Positions 1-12,700 of a stretch of 64,000 bases of DNA are shown one piece after another. This DNA is from Sordaria brevicollis. Lineage: Eukaryota; Ascomycota; Sordariomycetes; Sordariales; Sordariaceae. Below the pieces are notes generated by a model. It saw only the letters and a program-made list of their open reading frames with translations, searched no databases and was not told the origin of the DNA. Every line of letters starts with the position of its first letter. Positions within the stretch are counted from its first letter, which is position 1. Where the stretch lies: the NCBI GenBank assembly GCA_033439795.1, contig JAUTDP010000006.1, forward strand, positions 2,418,001 through 2,482,000. Reading direction: 5' to 3'. Position numbers and translations under genes: made by a program.

Positions 1-1021
1 GTGTTGGATATGAACTAACAAGGACTCTTCTTTTCTTGCTTTGCCGCGCTCGCCTAACATGCGTCCATATTGGGAGCTAACAGACGGCTGTTAGCGAGCT
101 TCCTCTTTGCGACAAAAGTCAGAAGGTCTCACAAATCCTATCCCCGAGGCCGAAAGCAAAGCCTGTAGATCCGACTTCCACTTTACCCCCAAGTCACACA
201 ATGTGGAGGAGGCTAAGGCAGGAACGCTCGGACAGCCGCCGTTTGGTGGTTGGTTACACCTTCTTGTTTACAAATTTTTGTGATCGCCAAAGCTCTTGGA
301 AGCTCACAAGGGAAGCGGCGGCTCTCTATGTATTCCGCGGATTTGGCTTTGCTGGTGCGGAATGCCTTGGGGTGCATGGTGTGGTTTTGTGAACAAATGG
401 GACTGATTCGGGACCTGTCGTCGACTCGTCCCTGTTCTAATTTCTTGCCGGCCCCACCCACCCGCTCGTCAAAATGGCCAAAGCTGGTCAAAACTCAAGA
501 GCTGGGAGCTGCAACCGGGGGTAAATGGCATGCTACTGGTCAATTGACCCCCATGCTTCTTGAGTTCGCCAGCCCACGCAGAGCTCGCCGGCGCCATGTC
601 AACGCCAAAATCTCTTTTCCGGTAGCTCGACGGCAGAACCAGGGGTCGTCCACCACAATCCTTGTCATCACCCGCCTATCGCCCTCTATCGCCCTGTTGG
701 ACGGGCATTCGTTGTTATCCGCTGCCCGGGTCCCCTTTTTTCACCCAGTGGCCTTTGTTACGTTATATTAGACATTGCACCTTCCTGGTACCACCTCCCA
801 GGGGAAACCGCCCTTTTTTTCTTCTTGCTTTCCCATCCTCACCCTCTCCCTCCGCCTCCACCCTCCTCACCCCTCCCCATATCTCGCTTCACACCGAGCT
901 TCTCGTCGCCAGAGGCCGTATCGGTGTAGGTGAACTCTTGGGCCCCCGTCCGAAACCCTAGAGTACAGGCTTTCCTCGTCTACCGATAACCCTCGCTCGA
1001 CACGCATCGCGCCGCGCAAAC
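1..1021 (+). promoter_or_regulatory. Upstream region of erg5
   Basis: No gene is supported here. Open frames exist on both strands but none has recognisable domains or splice logic. The last 250 bases before the erg5 start are strongly pyrimidine-rich (about 780-900, runs of CT/CCT), the usual look of a fungal core promoter and 5' leader. I did not find a convincing TATA box or a sterol-response element by eye. Confidence 0.4.
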
Positions 1022-2828
1022 ATGGCTTCCAACGCAACTAGCTTCACCTCGCCTCTGGCCAGCGCCAAGCTTGGCACCGTCGCCGTCCCTCCCCAGCTCG
1101 AATACGTTATCGATACCATCTCCAAGGCGAGCGGCTGGACGATTGTGTTTACTATTCTTGCTGTTCTTGTTGCTTGGGATCAGAGTATGTTGAACAACCT
1201 CAACCGCAATCTCCGGACGAAGAACGAGAATACTGACAAGTCTTGCGCGCGCCATAGTCAAGTATATCCTCAACAAGGGCTCGATCGTTGGCCCAGCATG
1301 GAAGATTCCCTTCATTGGACCCTTCTTGGAGTCTCTTGACCCAAAGTTCGAGGAATACTATGCCAAGTGGTTGAGCGGTCCTCTCAGCTGCGTTTCTGTC
1401 TTCCACAAGTAAGTCGAGCAATTCCATGTATGAATCGCTCCGAGAGATCCGAAGTCGCAAAACTAACGCGACAAAACTCACACAGGTTCGTCGTCATTGC
1501 CTCGACTCGCGATATGGCCCGTAAGGTCTTCAACAGCCCCGGTTATGTCAAGCCCTGCGTCGTCGATGTCGCCCACAAGCTTCTCGGCGCCGATAACTGG
1601 GTCTTCCTCGATGGTCCCGCCCACGTCGAGTTCCGCAAGGGTCTCAACGGCCTCTTCACTCGCCGCGCTCTCGAAATCTACCTTCCCGGACAGGAGGAGG
1701 TATACAACCGCTACTTCAAGACCTTCCTCGAGATCACCAAGAATGCCGGTGGAAAGCCCGTTCCCTTCATGCCCCACTTCCGCGAGGTCATCACTGCCGT
1801 CTCTTGCCGCTCTTTCGTCGGCCACTACATTTCCGACGAGGCCGTCAAGAAGATCGCCGACGACTACTACCTGATCACCGCCGCTCTCGAGCTCGTCAAC
1901 TTCCCTATCATCATTCCCTACACCAAGACCTGGTATGGCAAGAAGGCCGCTGATATGGTCCTCGCCGAGTTTGCCAAGTGCGCTGCGAAGAGCAAGGTTC
2001 GCATGGCTGCTGGAGGCGAGGCCACCTGCATCATGGATGCTTGGATCAAGCAGATGATCGACTCCAAGAAGTGGCGCGAGGCTGTGGCCGCTGGTAACAC
2101 CGAGGGTCTCGAGAAGCCTACTCACCTGCTCCGCGACTTCACCGACTATGAGATCTCCCAGACCATCTTCACCTTCCTCTTCGCTTCCCAGGACGCCACC
2201 AGCTCCGCCGCTACCTGGCTCTTCCAGACCATGGCTCAGCGCCCCGATGTTCTCGATCGCGTTCGTGAGGAGAACCTCAAGGTCCGCAACGGTGATATCC
2301 ACGCCCCTCTCAACATGGAGCAGCTCGAGTCCATGACTTATACCCGTGCCGTTGTTCGCGAGCTCCTTCGTTACCGCCCTCCTGTGCTCATGGTTCCCTA
2401 CCTTGTCAAGAAGCCTTTCCCCATCACTGAGGACTACACCATCCCCAAGGGCTCCATGGTTGTTCCCACCACCTACATGGCTCTCCGCGACCCCGAGGTC
2501 TACCCCAACCCCGACTACTTTGACCCCGAGCGTTACTACTCCGGTGATGCCGAGGCCAAGGGTGCCAAGAACTATCTCGTTTTCGGTGTCGGTCCTCATT
2601 ACTGCCTCGGTCAGCAGTATGCTCAGCTCAACCTTGCCCTTTTCGTCGGCAAGGCTTCTCTTCTCCTTGACTGGAAGCACCACCCCACTCCTCTCTCCGA
2701 GGAGATCAAGGTGTTTGCCACCATCTTCCCCAAGGTGAGTTCATTGAACCCGTGTTTCGTGTATATGGCGCTTTGCTAACACATGACAGGATGACTGCCC
2801 CCTCACCTTCGAGGAGCGCAAGTGGTAA
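1022..2828 (+). CDS. erg5: Sterol C-22 desaturase, cytochrome P450 CYP61 family
   Basis: Four exons (1022-1184, 1258-1408, 1486-2734, 2790-2828) give 533 residues, the usual length for fungal Erg5. Introns are 55-77 nt with good GT/AG ends. The enzyme introduces the C-22 double bond of the sterol side chain late in ergosterol synthesis, at the ER membrane. An N-terminal hydrophobic anchor (about residues 35-55) precedes the P450 fold. The haem loop [10 protein letters not shown] places the haem-ligand cysteine at residue 478, the K-helix ExxR reads ELLR, and the I-helix region reads FASQDATSS. The stretch around [17 protein letters not shown] is typical of CYP61 rather than CYP51, which is why I call erg5 and not erg11. 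Confidence in family is high. Confidence 0.93.
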
Positions 2829-4055
2829 ACGGAGAGGGTGCAAGGTGTGGATATCCATATAAAAAGGAGATCTTCAGCTGATTTGAAGATGGGTGGGAAT
2901 GAAAAGCATAATATCGCGGGGTTTGGTCAACATTTAAGGGGCCATGGGAGAAACTTGACGAAACAGACACATGACGAACCAAAGTCCAGTCATCACATCC
3001 TCCGACTGCCCCGGGCTCTCGACTGTACATTTATACCCCCGCCACCGGAAAGAGCATTGGCATTCCGGATGACGAAGTTGGTCGGTTGGAATGGGAGGTT
3101 GGCGCGAAAAGGGAAAGGATGGATTGACATGGAACCTAATGATGGATAATGATAGGGTTTTCTTGGGGCGTCGACTGGCCCCGACACAAGGGTTCCTGGA
3201 AAAGTAGACGTCGAGCCGGGCGTGGCTTGATTTGATACCAACAAAGATATAGTTAATATAATACCATATGAAATAAAACTGATGTGGGGATCGACGGGCG
3301 ATATATCTGCGTTCAACCTTTCAGCCTCATCCGAACCCAAAGGATTCCGTCGACTCCGACGGATGCTGACGGGAGGCACAGTCAATGCTTTTAGGACGAA
3401 GGGACGAGTCATGAGATCTCTTTATGTACGCCCACTCGTCATCGCACACTTGTGACCCGAATGGCTGGTTGGACAAACTTGAAGAGCTGAGACGGGGTAG
3501 CTGCATTTGGTATTGGCATCTGACAGTTCCTTTCCGGAGCACCATCAGTTGGATCGTGAGGAGTTGTAAGAAGTAACTTTGCTATACGTTTCTGGCACAG
3601 AAGCCAAGAAATCTTGTACCACCAAACCACATGCTCAGAGCCCAGACTAACCTTAAGAAGGCGCGAGTCAAAGTCCAAATCCGAAACATCGCATCGTCGA
3701 CTGCCGTTGGAAGTTGTCGTTTCAAAACGCCCAATTCAATATCTCGACTCCACATTTCGGGGACGAGGTGACGTTAAGATAGTGGGGCCGAATCGCATGT
3801 ACCCCGGGCGGCCCGCCTCCGCACCTCGGCGCTGCTGCTTGGGTGTCTGCTGGAGCATCGCATTGCTCATTGCTTCCGTCCGATATCGATCGCATTGACT
3901 ATTAATTTCGGGACCGAACTCTGACTTATACACTTAATCTGGTTTCCAAATCCTGAAGTGTCGCCACAATACTTTACTGCGCATATACGCCTATCGCAGT
4001 TCACCACCACCACACCACGATCATACAACAAGCGAACGAACAATAAGACGTCACG
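2829..4055. other. Intergenic, erg5 3' region and rhodanese gene promoter
   Basis: No gene is supported. The first few hundred bases are presumably the erg5 3' UTR. Short open frames on both strands overlap one another and look random. The A/C-rich stretch just before 4056 (repeated CACCAC and CAACAAGCG-type sequence) resembles a fungal 5' leader. Confidence 0.4.
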
Positions 4056-5185
4056 ATGCAAGCCCCAGCACGCCGCACCCTCACCCGCGCCGCGCAAGCG
4101 GCGCAATCGGCTTCTTCTATCGGCAGCACCACCCCCGTTACCGTCACCAGCGCCTCTCTTCGCCGGGCCGCCGCCAGACCCTCGCCCATTAACACCGCTG
4201 CTGCCCAAGCCCAAGCCCAGCAACCAAGAACTTTCTCAACTACCGCGACCACACCCGTTCGCCCTACGGTCACGACGGTAACGACATGGACGGCCAGAGT
4301 CAAGGAGGCTGTTGACAGGTCAAGGGCGAGGGCGTATAGTTCTGATGTTAAGGAGAATAAGATCTGGGGGTTTGAGGAGGTAGGTCAACATTTGGAAGAG
4401 CCGCGGGAAAGAAAGGGGGAAGAGATGGGACAATAGAGGAAAGATGAGGAAATAAGAAGGAAAAGAAGCAGAGAGAAAGAAGTGGAATGGTACAGCTGAA
4501 GAGGAGGAAAAAAATAATTGACAGATGGAGGCTTACAGCACAAGAGGGAAAGAGAGAGAATTATTCGATGACTGGGAAAGGGCAGAACGGAATAAAGAGA
4601 GTTTGCAGGACAGAAACGCTAACTGGTATACAACAACAGATGCAAAAGTTGATTGAGGACCCTAAGCGGGAGGTTGTCATCGTTGGTAAGTCCTTCTCTA
4701 TCCAAGCACTTACACCATTCTTCTACATTTCCATCTCTTCACCTACCTTCCCTATTCCTCTTCACCCCCTCTTCACCATTTCTTGACCTACCTGCCCTGC
4801 ACTCTCTAGCCATTTTCTCTTCATTCACCTTTCCTTCCTCTTCACTTCGCCCTCCACCTTCTATTCAGACCAAATACTGATATCCATAAAATAAACAGAC
4901 GCCCGTGAACCAGGCGAACTCTCCCACACGGGCCGTATCCCCGGTGCCATCAACATCCCCATCACCACCTCGCCCGACTCCTTTTTCATTTCCGAAGACG
5001 AGTTCGAAGACCGCTTCGGTTTCCCGCGCCCATCCAAGGACAGCGAGGTGGTATTCTACTGCAAGGCCGGTGTCCGTTCCAGAGGCGCGGCGGGGTTGGC
5101 GAGAGAAGCTGGCTGGGAGAAGGTTGGGGAGTACCCGGGGAGTTGGTTAGATTGGGCGGCTAAGGGGGGGAAGGTTGAGCACTAA
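4056..5185 (+). CDS. Rhodanese-domain sulfurtransferase, probably mitochondrial
   Basis: Three exons (4056-4379, 4640-4685, 4899-5185) encode 218 residues. The first 80 or so residues are rich in Ala, Arg, Ser and Thr with almost no acidic residues, which suggests a mitochondrial presequence. The rest is one rhodanese domain: WGFEE start, VVIVDAREPGEL, HTGRIPGAINIPI, then the active-site loop CKAGVRSR with the catalytic cysteine at about residue 178, ending PGSWLDW. Family members move sulfur from thiosulfate or a persulfide to an acceptor; the physiological partner cannot be told. The single-domain form with presequence resembles yeast Rdl2/Aim42-type proteins. The first intron (260 nt, purine-rich) and the second (213 nt) are long for this window, so a missed small exon is possible, but the reading frame joins cleanly. 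Confidence 0.85.
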
Positions 5186-5692
5186 ATCTGGATTGCTATA
5201 GGAGGGAGGCTACAAGAGGCTGATGAAGAAGAAGAAGAAGAAGAGAATGGGGGACGAAGATTGAGTGGGTTGGAATTGTGGAAAAACGGTTGTTGGGAAA
5301 ACAGATACTGCTGAAAAGGGCAATTCAGTCTGGCTTAGGATAGCAGGCGATATTAGACTGGCCTTGAGCTCGCGCGAAAATGGAAAGCAATACACAAGCT
5401 TGTAAGATACGGGTCATGTTGGTGATCTCTTGCTAGTAGTTGGTCAAAGGACTGAGAGATTGAACCGCTTCTCAAAAACCGTCTTTATCACCGCTTGGAT
5501 TCGAGTGACATCGAATAGAGGCCTCTTACAAACAAGAATTCATTCGTGCAAGGCTAGGAGCTAACATATTAAAACAAACAAAGGGGGTATATCATTCTAC
5601 AGGATCATCAATCATTATCCCATTCGCCTTCCCTCCCATTCACCATCCCTCCCTCCTCTCTTCTCCATCCCCTCCATACACCACTCCCTACA
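5186..5692. other. Convergent 3' intergenic region
   Basis: This lies between the tail-to-tail rhodanese and ask1 genes and should hold both 3' UTRs. It contains a GAA/AGA-rich run near 5225-5245 and CT-rich sequence near 5630-5680. No gene is seen. Confidence 0.4.
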
Positions 5693-7283
5693 CTAGAAAG
5701 TCTCATCCATCAAATCCGGGTTCATCTTCACCACACTAGGACTAAACTCGGAACTCTCATTCGGCATCTCGCCCGCCGTCAACAATAAGTTTTCCACAAT
5801 CTTCTTACTCGCCTCCCTCGCCGGCGTCTGCAGGAGTTTCGAAGGCGGCAGCGCAAACTGGATCGTTTTTGGTGGACTCATTCCCCCAAAGGGATCCTGC
5901 TCGCTATCGCTCTCCCAGTCGATTTCCTCCAGGTACCTCTTCTTGGCTTCGATAGTTCCTTTAGGGACGGGGGTTTTGCCTGCGTTTGTGGCGTTGGTAT
6001 TACCAGCTGCGCTGGGTTGAGCGCTGAAGACGTCCTTGGTCTTGCGACCGGCCATGGGTGTTTGCACTGATAGCCCGGGAGTTCGAGGTGCGGAGCGAGC
6101 GGCGTAGGCGGCTGCTGCGGCGCGGGTGTTGCCACGGTAGGCGGATTTGATGGGGGACATGAATGCTGCTGAGCGTAGCTGGGGCACTTCCATTTCTGGG
6201 GAAGACATGAAGGAGTCTTGCCATAGTGGTTTGTCGTCTTTGGCTCTTCCTTTGCCCTTGTGGTCGAGAAGCGGGTGTGGTTTCTTCTCGGTGACTTTCC
6301 ATTTGATGGGGGATACGCCGCTTGCTTGGTGACCTTTGTGTGGTGTTGCGCCGACGCGGTAGTTCCTGTCGGGCATGCGATGCAAGATGGGGTCTTTGTT
6401 GGCTGTTCCACCGCGGTGTTGGTCGCCGAAGGGAGTGTTTTGAGCTCGGTGGGGGGTCATGGACATGTCGGGTAGACGGGCTGTGTGTTGTTGGAAGATG
6501 AGCTCACTGTCGTCTTCTTCCATGGCATCACCGCCGGAACCAGAACCGAGGGCTGGTGTTTTGTTCGCTTCGGCGGCGGCCTTGCCGAGTTCGCGGCGCC
6601 GCAGTTGTTCATATGGTGAATCGAGATTGGCGAACTGAGGTCGTGTAGGTATAGACTTGGTCGCTGGCGGGCGAGGAGTGCTTCCGCTAAGATCGTCACC
6701 AGTATCAGTCAAGACTGAATCGTTCGTTGTGCGTTGTCGGCCCTGATCTTGAGCACGAGCATTGAATGTGGAGGATTCATCCTCGATGGTTATATCGTGA
6801 CTGCGGCCGGCGCTTTGGGGGTGAGGTGTTCGGGCTGGAGTAGTTTGGTCATGCGCGGTTGTCGATTCTTCGTTGCTGTTCAAGACGGTGGTTTCATTGC
6901 CATTGGCAAGTTCTTCGTATCCCGAAAGCGAAACATTGGCCGATGCCTCGAAGAATTGTTTCCAGAACTAAGACAACCGCTGTCAGCTACGAAATGATGG
7001 GGATAAGCGCTGAAGAAGTGTCTAACCTTGGTTGATTCCCATACTGATTTTGAATGTTCGCCATACTGCTCAACTAGTGGTAGGATATTTGTGGTGACAA
7101 TGCGATGCGCTCTGCTAAAGTTTGAATCGATTTCTGTCCTTGATGGTCAGCAATGGCTTGATTGTCGAAGTTGTTGTGCTGGATGATCGGACCTTGTAGC
7201 GTCAAAGTAATGGACTGCTCGAGCTTCTCTAGCTCCTCCGTAAGAGTCAATGGCCTTGTGTTGGATGCCCCTGGGACTGACAT
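5693..7283 (-). CDS. ask1: DASH/Dam1 complex subunit Ask1
   Basis: Three exons on the minus strand (7283-7193, 7133-7027, 6967-5693) give 490 residues; both introns are 59 nt. The conserved Ask1 domain is at the N terminus: LTLTEELEKLEQSITLTLQ, then EIDSNFSRAHRIVTTNILPL, then VWESTKFWKQFFEASANVSL, spanning about residues 12-85 across all three exons. The remaining 400 residues are low-complexity with many SP/TP sites (SPIKW, TPHRAQ, RTPGLS), as expected for a Cdk/Aurora-regulated kinetochore protein. Ask1 is part of the DASH ring that couples kinetochores to spindle microtubules. The start is taken at MSVPG; an ATG five codons upstream is also in frame. Assignment rests on the N-terminal domain and is strong. 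Confidence 0.92.
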
Positions 7284-8056
7284 GATTTTGGAGCGCAAAT
7301 CAGTTGGTCGAAGTTTGTGGTTGTTTTGTTTGGATTGTGAGAAGACGGTAGAGTTCCGTAAAGGGTAGCGGAAATGGCTTGTAAGTTCGGCGCGTCATGG
7401 GCCGCAGAGTCGCGTTGCGGGGCATTTATTGCCGGCCGTGGTGGGGCCGCTATTACAAGGGTCCGGGGTATAAGTTCCGTTGTACACCAGCGGTAACATT
7501 ATCACTGAGTGTTCGTTCTGATCATGCATGCATAGCTATAAATTATTCCATTGTTCATTTTGTTACCTACTCAACCACTGATAAACTTCGTATCTTCCCT
7601 GGGTATCTAATCATGCTGGTCATGTACGTATCAATAATCCGTAGATATCCATCCTTGTAGCCTGTTGCTCTTGTGGTTCCCTTCCGCAAACACCAGTACG
7701 CCCCAAATGCAATCAGTAAGAGATCATATCTCCTCCGTTTATCATGCTCGTCAACAATCAAGCTCGATGCTATTCCGCCGACTAGACATGCCCCGTGTCC
7801 GAGGCCCCTTACCCCGACCTAGCCACCCTCGAGTGCGTGGCCCGTCGCGTAGAGGTAGACTGAAGCCACCTCTTGGGCTTCCGGCATCTCTTGAACTTCC
7901 GGCATCACTTGAACTTTGGGCACCTCTTGGACTTCCAGTACCTCGTCGACTCAATACACCCCGTGTCCGCGGTCCTCCGTGCCGAGTAGAGACACCTCGT
8001 GTGCTAGCTTCCCCACCACTACTCAAAACGCCCCGTGTTCGTGGCCCCCGGCCCCT
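7284..8056. repeat. Intergenic region with GC-rich degenerate repeats downstream of eaf7
   Basis: No separate gene is supported. Bases 7284-7760 hold the ask1 promoter and are of ordinary composition. Bases about 7785-8056 are GC-rich and repetitive. Five copies of a degenerate motif like CGTGTCCGNGGYCC lie near 7795, 7830, 7965, 8000 and 8034. A block of about four imperfect 18-base units with core CTCTTGRRCTTCCGG lies at about 7868-7942. Read on the minus strand, the same frame as eaf7 stays open from its stop codon to 7751 and encodes RG-rich sequence (see findings). Confidence 0.55.
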
Positions 8057-9015
8057 CTAACGGCGAGTAGGTCTTGTTCGGCCACGGGCAACAGGTTTAG
8101 CCTTGGGAGCAGGACGAGCCCTTGTTCCTCTACCTGTCTTGGTCGTGGACGCCTCGGCCTCCTCTTCGTCTGAAGCTTCCTCCTCGTCTCCAGATTCCTC
8201 TTCTTCATCCTCCTCTTCTTCCTCACTTTCATCCTCATCAGGTGACTCCTCCTTGGTCTTGCGGGCCTTGCTAGCCGCCCGCTTCGCGCTCCGGGCTCCT
8301 CTGGCCGACTTCCGCACCGGACTAGGGGCAGATGTCTCGTTATCCGTGTCCTCCACAGTACTACTGCGAGTCTTGGTACCAGCTTCCGTGCGCTTGCGCT
8401 TCTTTCTGTCTTCGCTCGTCTCGTTCGGGTCCCATTCCGGTGGGCTGCTGGGCGGGTCTCCTGGAGGAGCGATGGCCGCTTGTAGCATCAACTCCATGTA
8501 GTCTTCGCGGGGTAGGGAAAAGTCCTTGTAGCGTCGGGGCCTGCCCCATTCTTCGGGAGGGTCGAGGCTGTTTTCTCGCTCGTCGATCGCATCCAGATCG
8601 TAAAACGTCCTAAGTTTACTCCAGATTCCGGGTATGCGGGTGTGAGGGTTCTTGTAGGGATCAAAGCCGTGGTTGCGAAGATGCTCGCTAATAGCGATTA
8701 TCCGGAAATGTTTGTGCATACCTGGATGAAGATTGTGATTAGCTGGGTATTGTCCGACTACTGTAGCCCTCCAGTATATGACCTACCAGCGGGTTTCCAT
8801 CTGATCACGCCCTTAAACAGTGAAGCGACCTGGTCATCTGTCCAAGGATCGTTCGGATCAAACTTGGGTTTCGGAGGTTGTTGGGCAGCGGGCGGTGCTG
8901 GTACGGGTGTTCCGGTAGCTGGCGTATCAATGTCCATGGCATCTTCATTTGGAGTGGCCGTTGCTGGCGTTGCGGCGGCCGTGCTGCTACGGCCGCCCTT
9001 TTTCTTTGGGGGCAT
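8057..9015 (-). CDS. eaf7: NuA4 histone acetyltransferase subunit Eaf7 (MRGBP family)
   Basis: Two exons (9015-8787, 8721-8057) with a 65-nt intron give 297 residues. The conserved Eaf7/CT20 domain is plain: [20 protein letters not shown], then across the splice [18 protein letters not shown] and [17 protein letters not shown]. After it come a basic segment (DRKKRKR), a strongly acidic run (about residues 235-267, mostly Glu/Asp), and a basic RG-rich tail. Eaf7 belongs to the Eaf5/7/3 module of NuA4 and acts in transcription-coupled chromatin modification. The start MPPKKKGG is chosen for its context and because sequence upstream, though open in frame to about 9273, is not conserved-looking. 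The TAG stop at 8059-8057 is followed by 101 more open codons of similar composition, which is odd. Confidence 0.92.
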
Positions 9016-9755
9016 TGTCGCGGATGGTGGATCTACTGGTTTTGAGCGGTAGGATTTGGGTAAACAGTCGAATCGAGTAGTTATATGGTAGTATGCTATT
9101 CTGTGCCCAAAATTTGTCAGGTCGTAGTTGTGAGGGTTGATGTTTGGTAGAAAGTTGAGAAATGGTGGAAGCTCAGATGCTGACTGCCATTGATGGTTAT
9201 CAAATGTTCGGCAGGCACTTTGGTGAGACGGTACTTGCCGCAGATGTACTGAATCACCTTTTATGTGCGGCATGGAGACCTGATCTAGATGTCTCTCGCA
9301 TCTGATGCTGTTACAGGGGCTCGGACATCCCAGTGTTTACTTCAGCGGGGTTAGGCCTGGATTCGTCCACTCCCGTCCCGTCAACTCGATGCCGCTTGCC
9401 TGACACGCGAACGACCGGCAGCGTGACACGACAGTCGACAAGGAACCTCTTGAGACCATACATCATCCCGTCTTTCAAGAAGAAACGAGGTCCTGAAGTA
9501 CAGGTGAAGAGAACCTGTCAGTTCTGCCGTGACTGAGCTCCTGAAGAACTGGGACTGGCTAGTAGTTCTTCAGGTCCTTTATATCCCCCACTATTTCACT
9601 TTGTCTTTAGCGGACCTAATGGCTGCCCTGCGCATCAAGGTTCTCACTCTTGACTGTTTTGGTGTAAATCCTTAAATCGTCAATTGCTGCATTAACAACC
9701 CTCCCCAACACATCACTAATGCTGCCGGTGTTAAGCACGATAAGCGACGGGCAAA
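9016..9755. promoter_or_regulatory. Divergent promoter between eaf7 and the GCP6-like gene
   Basis: The two start codons face away from each other across 740 bases. No gene is supported inside. The eaf7 frame stays open upstream of the chosen start, so an N-terminal extension cannot be strictly excluded, but that stretch reads like leader. No TATA box is obvious. Confidence 0.4.
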
Positions 9756-12700
9756 ATGGCTGAAGAAAGGGACAATTCTGCCGACCTCTTTGCAATTCCC
9801 AATTTCTGGCGGGCTTCCAGATTCTTGGACGAAGACAAAGCAGCAAACCCTCTATTTTCACCAAACTTGGAAATCTCAGGTATGTTAATGCGAGTTCATG
9901 TACCTCTGACGCAGACCGAGATGCTGACCCAAACCCAGGCTCTTCTTTCCAATTCCTTCCATTCGGCAACCAAGACAAGCCTTTGAACACTCTCAAACGC
10001 CCTCTTCAAAATGACGGTCAACCCAGCTTCTTCAGACTGCCTCCTGTCCTGCGAGAAGCTACCCCCAGCGATGAGCCACAGCTGTCCGACGACCTGTTCT
10101 CCGATGAAAATGTGAAGAAAGCCGCATCTCCGGCTGAGTTAGACGACGAGGAGGACTACTGGCTCACTCTGGAAGATGTCGAACCAAAAACGCCCGAGTA
10201 CAAGTCCTGGGAAGCATTCAACCCAGCAGCTCAACCCGGTCCATCAGAGGTCGTCTTTATTAGCGAGGCCGGGCCGGTTGCTTTTGACGCACTCATAACC
10301 GATATTCCGGAAGATGGCTCAGACCCTGTCCCGGATATCCTCGACAATGCCCTGTATTACGCCTGTCTGTTAGGTTTGGCACAAGGGAGAAGCTCTGTCC
10401 TCTTCTCATGGGACTCGGAAAAAGGCACGTTTGATAAGACCGCACCTCACCTTAGGATATCGGGTGTCTCTGTCCAGGTGATACAGGGCATGGATCAACT
10501 TTGCCTTGACTGTGGAAACGCCATCAAGGCCCTTGGATCCTTCTCTGAGTCGGCTTACTTCGAATCACCTACGCCAACAAGCGTTGCCCTGGCAAAAGTG
10601 GTAGATCAACTGGTCCTGGCTGTCCAAACCGAGGTTGCTGGCCGCAGCAAGACTGTCAGGTCGACACTTCAGTTACAATCTGTTGTTATGCCAGCACACG
10701 CCATCTTGACGTACTTTCATGCGCTCAGCAAGAAGCTGAGCCAGGAGAAGACGGAGGAGGGAATGCTCTCTTGCCTCTTCCGGGAAGCTCAGGCCGTTGA
10801 GTACCAAGGCGGTCTCCTACCCGAGGTTATCTTTGAAGTGCTACGGCTTACCTCAAGGCCATGGATCGAATTCGTCGAGGAATGGATCGGTTTGAAGAAT
10901 GAAACAGGCGCCCCAATATCCAAGACGGGATCAGGAAAGTCCTTCGTCAAGGTGGCCGACAAGATGTGGATAGACGACCACGGCTTTGAGCTCGAAGAAC
11001 CCGACTTCTTCCTAGACGAGGATAGGATGCCATCATTCCTACCCAAAGATATCGCTCAGTCCATCTTCGACACTGGTCGCAACCTGCGCTTCCTCAAGGA
11101 ACACCATCCAGAACACTTTCTCTCAAAACGGAACGCCGTCGCACTGACTAAACCACCAAAACTCGAGTGGCAATTCTCCTGGGATGCTATCACATTACTG
11201 GAAACAAGAGTCAACGAGTATAAAGCTGCAGTGACTCGCTTGGTTCAAGGGGTAACATCAGAAGATCAGTTCTCGACACCTCCGTCAACCGCATGTGAAC
11301 CAAACGAGTACAAACTCACCTACTTCGGAAAGAGTGAGGACGAAGTGGCTGCTGCTGTGCTTGCTTCTATCAATCAGCTCGCTCTACCTCTCGAAAATCA
11401 CGAGTCCAACGATGAACTCACTACCATGCTTCACAACCGCTTGTACTCAACAGACCAACCCACCAACAAAGTGGAGGGCTTCAACCCACACTGGTCCCTT
11501 GTTCCATTGCTTTCTTTCGGTTCTCTCGTCGACACCCAGTCCAAGCTCGTCAACGACGAGTGCATGAAACTGCTCCTCGGTCCTCACAAGCTTCGAGTCC
11601 ATACCAACCTCATGAGACAATACTTCCTTCTAGGCAACGGCATGCTCTGCAGTCGCCTTTCACACGCCCTCTTTGACCCTGACCTCGAGTCAGCCGAGCG
11701 TAAAGCCGGCGTGGCCTTCAGCGGCGGCGTCATGGGTCTTCGACTGGGTGGCCGAGACACATGGCCACCCGCCAGTTCAGAACTCCGCCTTGCACTCATG
11801 GGTGTTCTATCCGACTGCTACGAGCCACCAGCCGGAGAGAAGGACGACAGTGAGCGGGATGAAAACCACAGCATGGGCACATCAATGCTTTCCCGCACCT
11901 ACAGCTCTGATCTACCCGGCGATCTAAGCTTCGCCGTTCGCGATCTAACTGCGGATGAGATCAACAAGTGTATGGACCCCGATGGCTTAGAAGCGCTCGA
12001 CTTCTTACGTCTGTCATACAAAGCTCCCTCCGGGCTACAGTATATCATGACACCCATAATATTGCTAAAGTACGACCGCATCAACAAACATCTACTCCGC
12101 GTTCTACGTATGCTATACGTTGTCAACCATCTCTCTCGCGACGTCATGCTGCTTGCTCGCCGCACCCGTCTCAGCAACGCAACCTTCCGCTTCTGCACGG
12201 AGGCAAACCACTTCGTTAGCAAGATGGCGGCCTACTTCTTCGACTCTGGCATCACCACAATTTGGAACCAATTCGAGGAGTGGCTAGACTCAATAGAAGC
12301 TGAGTTTCTCGGCACCACCACCAACCCTGACAATGCCGACGACAGCGCTAGCGTCCACACATCCTTCTCCCACCGCTCTTCATCCAAGTCCTCCTCCAAG
12401 GACAAAAGATCCTGCTCCCCGGACCTCGTCCGCTCCCGCCAAGAATCCACCCTAGACGAAATCATGTCCGCCCTCTTCCTTCGCAAACGACAAACCCCCG
12501 TGTTAAGTCTGCTCGAAACAATATTCAGCATCATCCTCCGTTTCGCTCGCCTTCTTCGGAACACCACCTCCCCATCCAACGGCAAAGCCACCACCAGCAG
12601 GAGCAAAAAGGGAAAGAACAAAGAACAAGAAGCAAAAGACGAAGAGTACAAGAACGACACACCCGAGTCTTTGTACGCGATGTTCAGGAAGAATGTGGAG

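Noticed and set aside
1478..2683. 401-codon open frame antisense to erg5
   Set aside because: It is the mirror of a strongly C-ending codon bias in erg5; its translation is Val/Gly/Asp/Leu-rich without domains.
9016..9273. In-frame N-terminal extension of eaf7
   Set aside because: The conserved protein starts at MPPKKKGG with good context; the extension is unlike coding sequence in composition.
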